Notes: generated by a model from the letters alone, not told the origin. DNA of 64,000 nucleotides from CAWEHU01 sp963808965 (GCA_963808965.1 CAWEHU010000014.1:1-64000); one strand, 5' to 3'. Positions 8,564 through 18,128 are shown, counted from the stretch's first letter. Made by a program: numbers and translations.

Positions 8564-10279
8564 TCAATGCACGGCTGCCGCCGAAATGGCGGGCGTCTTG
8601 CCAAGCGCCTCGTCGACGAGCTCCATCTCGGATGCGGCGGCGAGCGGATCGCGGGGAAGGACGCGGTGTATCAGCACCATACGCGCCATCACCGCGCGCC
8701 GGCGATCGTCGAGGCGTGCCGCCTCCCACCCCATCGCGGCAGCCGAGGTCACATGATACAGGGCCGATGCGGCTTGACGAGCCAGCGCGGCGCCGTCCGG
8801 TTTATCCGCTATCTCGGCCAGTGCGATCGCGCGATCGAGCGCGGCGGGCAGCTCGGGTAACATCGCCCGAGTATCGCCGGCCAACGCGCGCACGTGCGCG
8901 GTCAGCGCCTCGAGCGCGTTCTCCCGCCGGGCGGCACGCAGCACGTCCAAGGCCACGACGTTGCTGGTGCCTTCCCAAATCGATCCAAGATGCGCGTCTC
9001 GAAGCACGCGGGCGTCGGGCCATTCCTCGATATAGCCGCAGCCGCCGCGCACTTCCATTGCGTCGCCGGCCACCTTGCGCGCGTCCCGGCAAGCGCGGAA
9101 CTTGATGAGCGGCGTCAGGATGCGCAACAGAGGGTAGGCGCCAAATTCTCCGGCGTCGGCGCGGCGCAGCGCTTCGGCGGTCTGAAACATCATGCTGCGC
9201 GCCTGCTCCGACCAGACGAGCAGCTTGACAAGTTGCCGGCGCATCAGCGGCATCTCGATCAGCCGCGTACCGAAAGCGACGCGCCGCTCCGCCACGAACA
9301 GCGCCTCGGTCACGGCGCGGCGCATCAGCCCCGCGGCGCGCACCCCGTTGGACAGGCGCGAGTTGTTCACCATATCCGCCATTTGGCGGAAACCGGCGCC
9401 GATGTCGCCGACGAGCCAGGCGAGCGCGCCCTCCAAGCGGATCTCGCCGCTTGCCATCGAGCGTGTGCCGAGCTTGTCCTTGAGACGCACGATCCGGTAC
9501 GAATTGAGGCCTCCATCCGGCGTACGGCGAGGCAGCAAAAACAACGCGACGCCCTTGATACCGCTGCGCGCTCCCACCGGACGCGCCAGCACCATGGCGA
9601 GATCGGCGTCCGGGTTCGAGCAGAACCACTTGTCGCCGGTGAGCTTCCATGCGCCGTCCGAGCGCGGCTCCGCGATCACCGCGGTGGCGCCGACGTCGGA
9701 GCCCGCGCCCTGCTCGGTCATGAACATCGCCCCTTGATGCAGCGCGTCCATGTCCTGACTGGTCAGCGCCGGCAGGTAGCGCGCCACGAGCGCGGGATCA
9801 CCGAACCGGCGCAGTGTGCGCGTCAGGCTGTCCGTCATGCTGACCGGGCACATCAGGCCGAACTCGGCCTGCACGAACAGATAAACGATAAGGTACTTGG
9901 CGAGCGGCGGCATCGGTTCCGGCCAGCCGAGCACGCCGCCGCGATGGGACAGCGCGGCGAGGCCGTACTCGCCGAAGGCGAGCCGCTCCATCTCGGTGTA
10001 AGCCGGATGCTTTTCGATGTGCGGCGCATCTTCGCCCGTGCGAGTGCGCGGATGCAGCACGGGCGGGTTGCGGTCGGCCAGTCCCGCGAGTTCATCGAGC
10101 CGTCCGCCCGCCAAGGCGCCGAGCCGGTCGAGATGGGGTGTCAGATGTGCGGCGAGATCGCCCGGCAGATAAAGTGCCGCCAAACGGGCGAGATCCGGGT
10201 CGGCACGGTATAGATTGAGGCCCCGGCTGTCCGGGACGGCGTCGGCACCGGTCGGCGATGCGGGAAGCGCTTGATCCAT
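8564..10279 (-). CDS. Acyl-CoA dehydrogenase, AidB-like
   Basis: A 571-residue protein, longer than normal 380-residue acyl-CoA dehydrogenases and matching the AidB/adaptive-response group. Features are MTEQGAGSDVGA (FAD pyrophosphate/substrate region), TGDKWFCSNPDADL, the helical C-terminal domain with VRGGCGYIEEWP, and the AidB-type EGTSNVVALDVLRA. In E. coli AidB binds FAD and DNA and is induced by alkylating agents; many relatives are ordinary acyl-CoA oxidoreductases. It converges on the VOC gene with only 7 bases between stops. Confidence 0.85.
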   Translation of the reverse strand: MDQALPASPTGADAVPDSRGLNLYRADPDLARLAALYLPGDLAAHLTPHLDRLGALAGGRLDELAGLADRNPPVLHPRTRTGEDAPHIEKHPAYTEMERLAFGEYGLAALSHRGGVLGWPEPMPPLAKYLIVYLFVQAEFGLMCPVSMTDSLTRTLRRFGDPALVARYLPALTSQDMDALHQGAMFMTEQGAGSDVGATAVIAEPRSDGAWKLTGDKWFCSNPDADLAMVLARPVGARSGIKGVALFLLPRRTPDGGLNSYRIVRLKDKLGTRSMASGEIRLEGALAWLVGDIGAGFRQMADMVNNSRLSNGVRAAGLMRRAVTEALFVAERRVAFGTRLIEMPLMRRQLVKLLVWSEQARSMMFQTAEALRRADAGEFGAYPLLRILTPLIKFRACRDARKVAGDAMEVRGGCGYIEEWPDARVLRDAHLGSIWEGTSNVVALDVLRAARRENALEALTAHVRALAGDTRAMLPELPAALDRAIALAEIADKPDGAALARQAASALYHVTSAAAMGWEAARLDDRRRAVMARMVLIHRVLPRDPLAAASEMELVDEALGKTPAISAAAVH

Positions 10280-10384
10280 CGGAATCCGTCCTTTCGGCGT
10301 CAGGTGTGAACCAACGGGCTTGCCACTAAAAGGGTCGGCCGGAGCGCCGGCTCAACGAGAGGTCCACGCCCGGGCTCGATAGTT

Positions 10385-11530
10385 TCAGGCCTCCGTATTT
10401 CCGACAGCTCGCAATTTATCGAGCGCCATCAGCGTCCCATCGCGCTCCAGGTGCCAGAACGTCCAGCCGTTGCATGAAGGCGCGTTCTGCACCGCGGCGC
10501 CGACCCGATGAATGGAGCCGCGTTCCTGACCGGCAATGACCGTTCCATCCGCCGTCACCGTTGCGCTGACGCGGCGCGCGCGGTCGTACAACACAGTGCC
10601 GGGAGGCACGATGCCACGCTCGACCAGGTTGCCGAAGGGCACGCGCGGCGCATCGCGTTTGGAGGGCGTAACCGCGAGCCCTCCTTGCGGCGCGGGCCGG
10701 GTGCGGCGGACGCGGCCGATGGCCGCTTCGGCGTAAGCCGGATGGCGCTCGATGCCGATGAAATGCCGGTGCAGCCGGCGCGCCACCACGGCGCTGGTGC
10801 CGGTGCCGAGAAACGGGTCGAGCACGACTTCTCCCGGCCCGGTACTGGCAAGCAGGATGCGATGCAACAGCGCCTCGGGCTTCTGCGTCGGATGCAGTTT
10901 GAGCCCGTGCTGATTGCGCAGCCTTTCCGCTCCCGTGCAAAGCGGCAGCAGCCAGTCGCTCCGCATCTGGATGTCGTCGTTGAGGGCTTTCATCGCGGCG
11001 TAGTTGAAGCGATAGCGGCTGTCGCGGCCACGCGCGGCCCAGATCAAGGTCTCGTGCGCGTTGGTGAAGCGGCGGCCACGAAAGTTTGGCATCGGGTTCG
11101 CCTTGCGCCAGATGACGTCGTTCAGGATCCAGAAGCCGAGATCCTGTAAGATCGCCCCGATGCGGAAGATGTTGTGATAGGCGCCGATCACCCAGATCGT
11201 GCCGTCTTTCCGTAACAGCCGCCGGCATTCGGCCAGCCATTCGCGGGTAAAGGCGTCATAATCCGGAAAGTCGGCGAAACGGTCCCAGTCCTCGTCCACC
11301 CCGTCCACCAGACTGTCGTCGGGCCGTCGCAACTCGCCGCGGAGCTGGAGGTTGTAGGGCGGATCGGCGAACACGCAGTGCACCGAGGCGGCCGGCAGCA
11401 TTCGCATTAGCCGAACGCAGTCGCCCAGCAGAACCTGATCCAGCGGCAGTTCGCGGGTGATCTCCAATTGGGGCTCGGGCGCTCTCCAGGGCGGGGGCGC
11501 ATGGTGACGGCTCGCCCAACTCCGCGTCAA
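10385..11530 (-). CDS. ccrM: Site-specific DNA adenine methyltransferase, CcrM-type (GANTC)
   Basis: A 381-residue beta-class N6-adenine methyltransferase. DPPYNLQL (catalytic motif IV, residues 56-63) precedes the AdoMet motif DPFLGTGTS, as in CcrM. The C-terminal extension after about residue 275, ending near CNGWTFWHLE, is the CcrM-specific DNA-recognition domain. In Alphaproteobacteria CcrM methylates GANTC and couples methylation to the cell cycle. No ATG is available in frame before the domain; TTG at 11530 is the only visible start, only about 17 bases from an IS110 remnant. The N-terminus (MTRSWASRHH) is therefore doubtful, but the enzyme core is complete. Confidence 0.88.
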   Translation of the reverse strand: MTRSWASRHHAPPPWRAPEPQLEITRELPLDQVLLGDCVRLMRMLPAASVHCVFADPPYNLQLRGELRRPDDSLVDGVDEDWDRFADFPDYDAFTREWLAECRRLLRKDGTIWVIGAYHNIFRIGAILQDLGFWILNDVIWRKANPMPNFRGRRFTNAHETLIWAARGRDSRYRFNYAAMKALNDDIQMRSDWLLPLCTGAERLRNQHGLKLHPTQKPEALLHRILLASTGPGEVVLDPFLGTGTSAVVARRLHRHFIGIERHPAYAEAAIGRVRRTRPAPQGGLAVTPSKRDAPRVPFGNLVERGIVPPGTVLYDRARRVSATVTADGTVIAGQERGSIHRVGAAVQNAPSCNGWTFWHLERDGTLMALDKLRAVGNTEA

Positions 11531-11546
11531 TCCGAACTGCGGGAAT

Positions 11547-12063
11547 GGCCCGGCCGCCGCCCTCTTCGAGCCGACCGGTGGCTATGAACGCGCGCTACGC
11601 CAATGCCTGCGCGAGGCAGCCGTGCCGTTCGCGCGCGTGCACCCCAATGAAGCCGCGGCGTTCCGCACCCGGCGTGGCGTCAAGGCCAAGACCGACCGGC
11701 TCGATGCCGGCCTGCTCGCCGACTTCGCCGCTCTCGAACTCGCGGGCCGCGGCCTCGCGTCGCTCGTCGAAGGCAACGAGGCGCTGCGCGAGATGGTGGT
11801 TCGCCGCCGCCAGCTCGTCGATACCTTGCACGCCGAACGCTGCCGCGCCGGCACCGCGCAGGCCAGCGCGGTAAGGCAAACGCTCGCGCAGGTGATCGCA
11901 GCGCTCGAAACCGTGCTCGCGCAGCTCGAGGCGAGATCGCCGGCGCGATCGAGGCCGACCCGGCGCCGCCGCCGCCCTGAGAAACTTGCAGACCGTGATC
12001 GGCGTCGGCCCGGTCTACGCCCACACCATGCTTGCCGAGCTCCCCGAACTCGGCCGCCTCTCG
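11547..12063 (+). pseudogene. IS110-family transposase remnant
   Basis: The stretch encodes recognisable pieces of an IS110 (DEDD) transposase without an intact frame. The first is ALFEPTGGYERAL and the DEDD-region text KTDRLDAGLLADFA; the second is the helical REMVVRRRQLVDTLHAERC. After at least one frame change near 11930-11985 comes the C-terminal transposase_20 text LQTVIGVGPVYAHTMLAELP. The element lacks both ends and runs to the last bases of rnhB. It is wedged between ccrM and rnhB, which are often neighbours in Alphaproteobacteria. Confidence 0.75.
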
Positions 12064-12064
12064 G

Positions 12065-12703
12065 CTAGCCCTCCGCGAGCGCGAGATCGAGAGCGAGCTG
12101 GCGGACCGCGCCGAATGTCGGCCGGTGGTGCCGGGTCGGACCGAGACGGACCAGGGCCGCCCGATGAAAGGGCGTGGAATAGCCCACGTTCTCGTGCCAG
12201 CCGTAACCCGGAAAGCGGGCGGCCAGACGGACCATCGCCCGGTCTCGCAGCACCTTGGCCACGATGGACGCCGCCGCGATGGATAGACTCAGCCCGTCGC
12301 CACCCACCACGCAGCGAACCGAGCAGGGCAGGGCAGGCGGCCGGTCGCCGTCGACCAAGGCCAGATCGGGCGGGGCTGGCAAGCGCGCGACGGCCCGGCA
12401 CATGGCGAGCAAAGACGCATGCAGGATGTTGAGGCGGACGATTTCCGCGACCGAGGCGGCACCGACGCCGATCTCCGCGCGTCCGGAGGCGCGCAGCGCC
12501 AGGAACGCCGCCAGGCGCTGCTCCGGCGTGAGTTTCTTGGAATCGTCCAGCAGTCCCGCGAGCTTGCGGGGAACGCCGGAGGGAAAGACGACCGCGGCCG
12601 CCAGAACGGGGCCGGCGAGTGGTCCGCGCCCGACCTCGTCCACTCCGGCCACGCGTCCTCCGGCCTTCTTTTCCAGCGCGAAGTTCGGCATGGCGAATTG
12701 CAT
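12065..12703 (-). CDS. rnhB: Ribonuclease HII
   Basis: A 212-residue RNase HII that cleaves RNA in RNA-DNA hybrids and at single ribonucleotides. Catalytic motifs are GVDEVGRGPLAGPV with Asp22 and Glu23, LVDGD at 116-120, and the downstream SIAAASIVAKVLRD helix with its conserved Ser/Lys. GYGWHENVGYST is the family's C-terminal motif. Start is taken at ATG 12703 (MQFAMPNF); ATG 12691 is equally possible because neither has a clear ribosome site. The C-terminal end touches the IS110 remnant, but the protein seems complete. Confidence 0.9.
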   Translation of the reverse strand: MQFAMPNFALEKKAGGRVAGVDEVGRGPLAGPVLAAAVVFPSGVPRKLAGLLDDSKKLTPEQRLAAFLALRASGRAEIGVGAASVAEIVRLNILHASLLAMCRAVARLPAPPDLALVDGDRPPALPCSVRCVVGGDGLSLSIAAASIVAKVLRDRAMVRLAARFPGYGWHENVGYSTPFHRAALVRLGPTRHHRPTFGAVRQLALDLALAEG

Positions 12704-12746
12704 AGCAGAGCTGCCGGGGATTCCGGCTACGGCGATCCGACCCTGT

Positions 12747-13508
12747 TCAGTCCAGTCCGATTCGTCGCCGGAACGCCTCGTCTCGCAACGACATCTCCTG
12801 CCCGGACAGGTCGTCCGCATCGCGCGTGCATAGGTAGACGATGGCCTGCGCCGGGTGCTCGACCGGAGCGAGAGCGGCGCGGGGAATGGCGCTGACTGGG
12901 TTGATCCCGGAAGCCCGGATCGCGCCCTGCATGTCGGTGTCCACCGTCCCCGGCGAGAGTCCGAAGACGCGGATGCCGGATGAAGCGGTCTCCAGCGCGA
13001 TCGAGGCGGTGAGCATGGCAAGACCCGCCTTGCCCGCGCAGTACGCGCTCCACCCCTCGAGCGGCCGGTGGGCGGCTCCCGAGGAGAGATTGACGATGGT
13101 GCCGCGACCGGCGGCCAGCATGTCCGGCAGCACTGCGCGAACGGCGTGGTACGCGCCGGTGAGATTGACCGCGATATTCCGCGCCCAAGCGGCCGGGTCG
13201 GTGACGGCCAAAGGACCGATCGGATCGACCATGCCAGCGTTGTTGATGAGGGCGTCGACCGGTCCGAGCTTTTCCCGGGTCGCTTGCACGAGCTGCTCGA
13301 CCGCCCCGTAATCGGATACGTCGCAGCCCATTGCCTCGGCTCTTCCGCCGGCGTCGGTGATCGCCCGCGCCACCGTGCTCGCTCGCGCTCCGTCCCGCGC
13401 GGCGAGCATGACCGACGCCCCCGCCTGAGCAAGAGCCTCCGCGGCCGCGGCGCCGATACCCCGGCTCGCGCCCGTCACGATGACGACCTTTACGGCGAGC
13501 GACTGCAT
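12747..13508 (-). CDS. SDR family NAD(P)-dependent oxidoreductase
   Basis: A 253-residue classical SDR. The cofactor motif TGASRGIG is at 12-19, NNAG near residue 90, catalytic Ser in NLSSGA near 142, and YCAGK (Tyr/Lys) near 155. DVSDY after the second strand and an Arg after strand 2 (AARDGAR) suggest NADP preference. The substrate is unknown. It lies 43 bases upstream of rnhB on the same strand and could be co-transcribed with it. Confidence 0.85.
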   Translation of the reverse strand: MQSLAVKVVIVTGASRGIGAAAAEALAQAGASVMLAARDGARASTVARAITDAGGRAEAMGCDVSDYGAVEQLVQATREKLGPVDALINNAGMVDPIGPLAVTDPAAWARNIAVNLTGAYHAVRAVLPDMLAAGRGTIVNLSSGAAHRPLEGWSAYCAGKAGLAMLTASIALETASSGIRVFGLSPGTVDTDMQGAIRASGINPVSAIPRAALAPVEHPAQAIVYLCTRDADDLSGQEMSLRDEAFRRRIGLD

Positions 13509-13543
13509 TCAGCTAACGACCTCAAGCCCAACTCTCGCCAGCG

Positions 13544-14327
13544 TCAACCAGTGGCTCGAGCAGAGGTTCCGAAACGTGCCGCGAGTCCGGTGGCCAACAC
13601 GGCCGTGCAAAGCAGCAATAGAGTGCCAGGCTCGGGAATAGGAGCGGGGGGCGTGTTCAGCTGAGAAATGCTGACCCAGTCGACGTGGAGGCTGACCACA
13701 GGTGGCGTCGCGGCGCTGGGTCCGCCCGCGTACACAAGGTCTCCGGCATTCGCCACGTATCCTTGCAAAGAAAGCCACTCGGGCGCCTGCGGGACGTGAT
13801 CCGAGGTCGTGAGAACCGGCTGGCCATCGATGTAATAGGTCAGCAGGTCCGGGGTCCAATCGAGCGCATAAGTGTGCCACTGGCTGACGTCGAGCGAGAA
13901 CCCGTAAGTATTATACAAGTCTTGACCGTTGTTTCCCAACCAATGGACGGTCAAGTAGTCGTGCGAGCGGTCTGCATTGGGGGATTCCATCAAATCGACT
14001 TCCGGGCCTGGCCAGATGTTGGACGCCGGCCAGAGAAGGGCGCCTCCGTCGACTCCCTGGCCCGGGTCCATCCGCGCCCGGACCTGATACAATCCGAACT
14101 CGCTCCCTGCGCCTCCCGGTACTGATGCCCCCCGCGGTCCAGCCCGACGGGTGGTTGGTCATGCTGAGCGTCAGTTCGCCGTTTCCGACGGAAACGTCAT
14201 CGTGCGACCAGACGAACGCCCCGTTGGTGCTCGGCCCGCCGAAGAGGATCTGCCACTTGGATCGATCAAGCGAGGTCCCGGTGAAATCATCCCGGAACAC
14301 TTCCTGATAGAGGCTCAAATCAAGCAC
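13544..14327 (-). pseudogene. Glycoside hydrolase family 16 protein with PEP-CTERM sorting signal, frameshifted
   Basis: Two overlapping frames together encode one GH16 enzyme. The first part (GTG start at 14327) reads LYQEVFRDDFTGTSLDRSKW. The second contains the catalytic motif EVDLMES (E-x-D-x-x-E), which cleaves beta-1,3 or beta-1,4 glucans, and ends with PIPEPGTLLLL, a membrane segment and Arg: a PEP-CTERM exosortase signal. Deleting one base in the C6 run at 14128-14133 joins the frames (WTAGAS, then VPGGAGSEFG). No signal peptide precedes the catalytic domain, so the N-terminus may also be damaged or missing. Confidence 0.75.
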
Positions 14328-14465
14328 GCATCCACCCTTCCTGCTGGCGACCGCCTTTCAGGGCGACATTTCCGCAACCGACGGTCGCGGACTTGCCCTC
14401 TTTCGGGTGTGTCTAGCAGAGGGGGGTCCCTGCTTAGCAACCCTTAGTTTGACAGGTGCAGGAGG

Positions 14466-15719
14466 TTACGCCGGAGCGGGATGAGCCAGACGCCCGCCGC
14501 GACGCAGTAGAAGGAACAGGACGATGCCGCCGTTCAGCACGTTCCACAGCACGCCATTGGCGAAAGCGGCCCTGTACGAGCCAGTGAGATCGAAGATCGC
14601 CCCGGACATCCAGCCGCCGAGCGCCATGCCGAGCAGCGTTGCCATCATCGTGATGCCGACGCGTGTGCCGGCCTCCCCCGGCGGGAAATACTCGCGCACG
14701 ATGATCGCGTAGCTCGGCACGATGCCGCCCTGGAACAGTCCGAACAGCGCCGAGATGACGTACAAGGACGTGAGGCCGTTGAAGCCCAGGTAGAGGAGCA
14801 ACGAGACGCCCTGGAGCAGGGAGCCGATCAGCAGCGTCGCGAGCCCGCCGATGCGGTCCGCGATCCAGCCGAAGCCCACACGGCTCACGATGCCGAAGCC
14901 GAGCATGAGCGAGAGCATCTGAGCGCCCCGGGCCACGCCGTAGCCGAGATCGCCGCAATACGCGACGATATGGACCTGCGGCATCGACATCGCGACACAG
15001 CAAGCGAGCCCCGCGATCCACAGCAGCGTTTGCAGCGCGGCCGGTGAAAGACCGAGCGATCCGCGTGATCCCGCTGCGGCTTGGCGTGCTTCGCTTTCGT
15101 GCCGCGCCGGCGGCTTGCGTCTCAGCGTGAGCGCCAGGGGCAGCATGGTGACGGCGCAGAAAAGGCCGATCCCGATATGGGTCTGACGCCAGCCGACCGT
15201 CTGGATGAAGTGCTCCACGATCGGCGGCCAGACGGTGCCGGCGAAGTAATTTCCGGAGGCGCAGAGGGCGACAGCCAGCCCGCGCCGCCGCTCGAACCAG
15301 TGTGAGATATCGGCGATCAGCGGCCCGAACGTGGCCGAACTGCCGAGGAGCCCGATGAGCAGCCCGTGCGCGAGGGCGAATTGCCAGAGGCTGTGGGAGA
15401 GGCCGGCTGCGACATAGCCGAGACAGAGTGCGATCGCGGCGACGATCAGGGGAGGCACGATGCCGAAGCGATCGGCCGCCTTTCCCATCAATATCCCCCC
15501 AAGGCCGAAACCCAGCATCGCCAGCGTGTAGGGCAGGGACGCCCCGGCACGGGCAACGCCGAACTCGGCCTGAACCGTCGGGAGGGCGACCACAACGGAC
15601 CACATGCCGACGCCGCCAAGCGTGCTGAGCAGGACAGTGAACCCGAGCCGCAGCCACGAATAAGGGCCGTCGATCTCGGCTCTTCTCACACCGGCGGCGC
15701 GGCTTTCGGCGGCCAACAC
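14466..15719 (-). CDS. MFS transporter, monocarboxylate/oxalate-formate-like
   Basis: A 417-residue inner-membrane protein with about 12 hydrophobic helices. Loop 2-3 reads GKAADRFG (G-x3-D-R-x-G) and loop 8-9 reads GWIADRIGG. Composition and helix 1 text (GVGMWSVVVALPTVQAEFG) resemble the monocarboxylate/OFA branch. GTG at 15719 is chosen because AGGAAGGAAG lies at good spacing upstream; an earlier in-frame ATG at 15890 would add an unrelated Arg-rich stretch. Substrate unknown. It is divergent from a broken EamA exporter. Confidence 0.75.
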   Translation of the reverse strand: MLAAESRAAGVRRAEIDGPYSWLRLGFTVLLSTLGGVGMWSVVVALPTVQAEFGVARAGASLPYTLAMLGFGLGGILMGKAADRFGIVPPLIVAAIALCLGYVAAGLSHSLWQFALAHGLLIGLLGSSATFGPLIADISHWFERRRGLAVALCASGNYFAGTVWPPIVEHFIQTVGWRQTHIGIGLFCAVTMLPLALTLRRKPPARHESEARQAAAGSRGSLGLSPAALQTLLWIAGLACCVAMSMPQVHIVAYCGDLGYGVARGAQMLSLMLGFGIVSRVGFGWIADRIGGLATLLIGSLLQGVSLLLYLGFNGLTSLYVISALFGLFQGGIVPSYAIIVREYFPPGEAGTRVGITMMATLLGMALGGWMSGAIFDLTGSYRAAFANGVLWNVLNGGIVLFLLLRRGGRLAHPAPA

Positions 15720-15871
15720 GAATACTTCCTTCCTCGCGGTTCGGCAGGCTACCACCGGGTAAACCAGCAAAGCTACGCGGCCCTGACGGTTCAGCCCTGC
15801 GGCATTCGTGCATCGGGATCCGGCGGCGGCACGCCAAGTTGAGGGCTTCGACGAGCTACCGACAGGACGGC

Positions 15872-16828
15872 ATGCCGCTCTCGACCTCAACGCAGCAGCG
15901 CGTGCTGTTCGTGATTCTTTGCCTCGTATGGGGCACCACCTGGCTCGCGTTGAAGGTGGGCGCGATGAACGTGCCGCCTGCCTTCTTTTCGGGAACCCGC
16001 TGGCTGGTAGCCGGCATGGTGTTGCTGCTGTGGCGCTCGGCCCGGGGTCATTCCGTCCGGGTCAGCATCCGGGTCATCGGCCGTCTCGTCGTGGTCTCGC
16101 TGCTGATGGTCGCGATGAACCAAGCCTTGATGCTCTACAGCCTGCGATACGTGGGCAGCGGCCTCGCCTCGGTCATCAACTCGGCGCTTACCCCGATCGG
16201 GCTGCTGGGCTTCGGGATCGCGGTGGGCCAGGAAACATTCAGTCTGCGTCAGGGATTGGGGATTCTGCTGGGCATCGCCGGCATCGCCCTGCTGTTCGGC
16301 CCTGCCGCGGCCGCCGGGGAATTGGATCTATCGGAGCTCTTGGGGGCGCTTGGGGTGTTGGCGGGGTGTCTCGTCTACTGCGCCGGGTCGGTTCTGGCCC
16401 GTCCCTTGATGCGCACCATGCCCCCGGCGCACGTGGCGGCGATGACCAACGTGATCGGCGGTGGAACCCTGCTCGTTTGCTCGCTGGCGTTGGAACCCGG
16501 GGTCGGTGCGGCGCTGACCGGCAACTGGGGTGCGCCCGCTTGGCTTGCCTGGTGGTAAATGCTGATTCCCGGGTCGCTGGGTGCCAGCATCATCTACTTC
16601 ATGCTCGTGCGGGACTGGGGCGCGAGCCGCGCTGGGACCTACGCTTTCATCTCGCCGATCATCGCCGTGATCCTCGGGCTAGTTGGTCTATGGGGAGCGC
16701 CTGCATGTAGCCGATGCGGCCGGTATGGCGCTCATGCTGGCGGCCGCTGCTCTCGTGTTGGGGAGCAAGAACACGAGCCGCCCTCCCGCCGAGTCGCCCG
16801 CGTCTCCCCGGCCGAGAACTCGCGCTGA
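15872..16828 (+). pseudogene. EamA/DMT family exporter, interrupted by stop and frameshift
   Basis: From ATG 15872 the frame encodes seven or so helices of a drug/metabolite exporter (WGTTWLALKVGAM, then the first EamA repeat). It stops at TAA 16556-16558. The same frame continues immediately as the second EamA repeat (GSLGASIIYFMLVRDWGAS, RAGTYAFISPIIAVILG). Near 16680 the reading shifts to the frame encoding VYGERLHVADAAGMALMLAAAALVLG, the normal last helix. Two lesions in one gene suggest real decay, though sequence errors are common elsewhere in this window. An intact protein would be about 300 residues. Confidence 0.7.
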
Positions 16829-16854
16829 AGCCGGCGGAAGCCGGGAGCGCCTGT

Positions 16855-18126
16855 TCAGAATAGCGACATTTGTTGCTGGGCTGCTTGGCGTGCCTGGAAC
16901 GCCGGCGGGGCGAACGCGGTCGTGTCCAGGCCTTCCCGAGCCTCGTCCAGGCCCCATTGGCGGATGGCGCGGGCAAAACGGCGAAACAGCAGGTCGGCGT
17001 AGACGCCGTTACCGGTGAAGCGGTGATGGAACCGGCTTTCGTTCAGCGCTCCGGCGCGCGTCTGCCGGATCAGGTTCAGCACATGCTTGGCCCGGTCGGG
17101 GAATTGCTCGTGCAGCCATGACTCGAAGATCTGCCGCAACTCGTGGGGCAGCCGCAGCAGCACGTACCCAGAGTGCCGGGCGCCGGACTTCGCAGCCGCT
17201 TCGATGATCCGCTCCATCTCAGCGTCGTTGAGGCCTGGGATGACCGGCGCGCACATCACGCCCGCGGGTACGCCAGCGCGCGTCAGTTCGGCAATCGTTT
17301 GCAGGCGGCGAGCCGGCGTCGCCGCGCGGGGTTCCATGCGCCGCGCCAGCGCCGGGTCCAGGGTGGTGACGGAGACGTAGACCCGCGCGAGCCGCCGTTG
17401 GGCCATGCTCGAGAGGATGTCCAGATCGCGCAGTACGCCGGCCGATTTCGTCACGATGCTGACCGGGTGGTTGAAGCGATCGAGCACCTGGAGAACGCTT
17501 CGCGTCAGCTTCAGTGTGCGCTCAACGGGCTGGTACGGATCGGTGTTCGAGCCCAGTGCCAGCGTGCGCGGGATGTAGCCGGGTTTGCACAATTCCTTTT
17601 CGAGCAGCGCGGCGACCTCGGGCTTGAAGATCAGCTTGGTTTCGAAATCGAGGCCGGGCGAATAGCCGAGATAGGCGTGGGTCGGCCGCGCGTAGCAGTA
17701 TACGCAACCATGCTCGCACCCTCGGTAGGGATTCACGGCCCGATCGAAGCCGATGTCCGGACTTTCGTTCCAGCTGATGACGGAGCGGCTCGAATCGCGG
17801 ATCAGCGTGGTCGGCAGCGGCGGGAGATCGCCGAATTCGGCCGCGAGCGTGTTCCACCCGTCATCGAAAGGAGCCGCTTCCTGCGAATCGAAGCGCACCT
17901 TGGGATTGATCGTGGCGCCTCGCCCACGTCGCGCCAAAGAGGGCGCTTCCGGTATCGGGGCCGGCTCCGGCACGCCGGCCATCCTGATGGAGGCCAAAGC
18001 TTGTTGGTCGCAATCCTCCCGGTTTAGCTCATCGCTGAAAGCCGGTTCTTCGGCTTCCAGGCACTTGCCCGCGTGCGCGAGGTCCCGCATGGTGGTGTTC
18101 TCCATCCGTTCCAACGAAGATTGCAA
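16855..18126 (-). CDS. PA0069 family radical SAM protein
   Basis: A 423-residue radical SAM enzyme of the SPL-like PA0069 group. The cluster-binding motif C-x3-C-x2-C is Cys137/Cys141/Cys144 in CEHGCVYCYARP, preceded by NPYRG. GSNTDPYQPVE and VSIVTKS are further family signatures. The reaction is not established; relatives of spore photoproduct lyase act on DNA. ATG 18126 gives the longest form, but the opposite-strand gene may begin within 3 bases, so ATG 18105 or 18090 may be the true start. Confidence 0.85.
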   Translation of the reverse strand: MQSSLERMENTTMRDLAHAGKCLEAEEPAFSDELNREDCDQQALASIRMAGVPEPAPIPEAPSLARRGRGATINPKVRFDSQEAAPFDDGWNTLAAEFGDLPPLPTTLIRDSSRSVISWNESPDIGFDRAVNPYRGCEHGCVYCYARPTHAYLGYSPGLDFETKLIFKPEVAALLEKELCKPGYIPRTLALGSNTDPYQPVERTLKLTRSVLQVLDRFNHPVSIVTKSAGVLRDLDILSSMAQRRLARVYVSVTTLDPALARRMEPRAATPARRLQTIAELTRAGVPAGVMCAPVIPGLNDAEMERIIEAAAKSGARHSGYVLLRLPHELRQIFESWLHEQFPDRAKHVLNLIRQTRAGALNESRFHHRFTGNGVYADLLFRRFARAIRQWGLDEAREGLDTTAFAPPAFQARQAAQQQMSLF

Positions 18127-18128
18127 AA

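Noticed and set aside
7021..10213. Long open frames antisense to the FAD/Fe-S dehydrogenase and to the AidB-like gene
   Set aside because: They have Arg/His-rich composition without domains, and the sense strands encode recognised enzymes.
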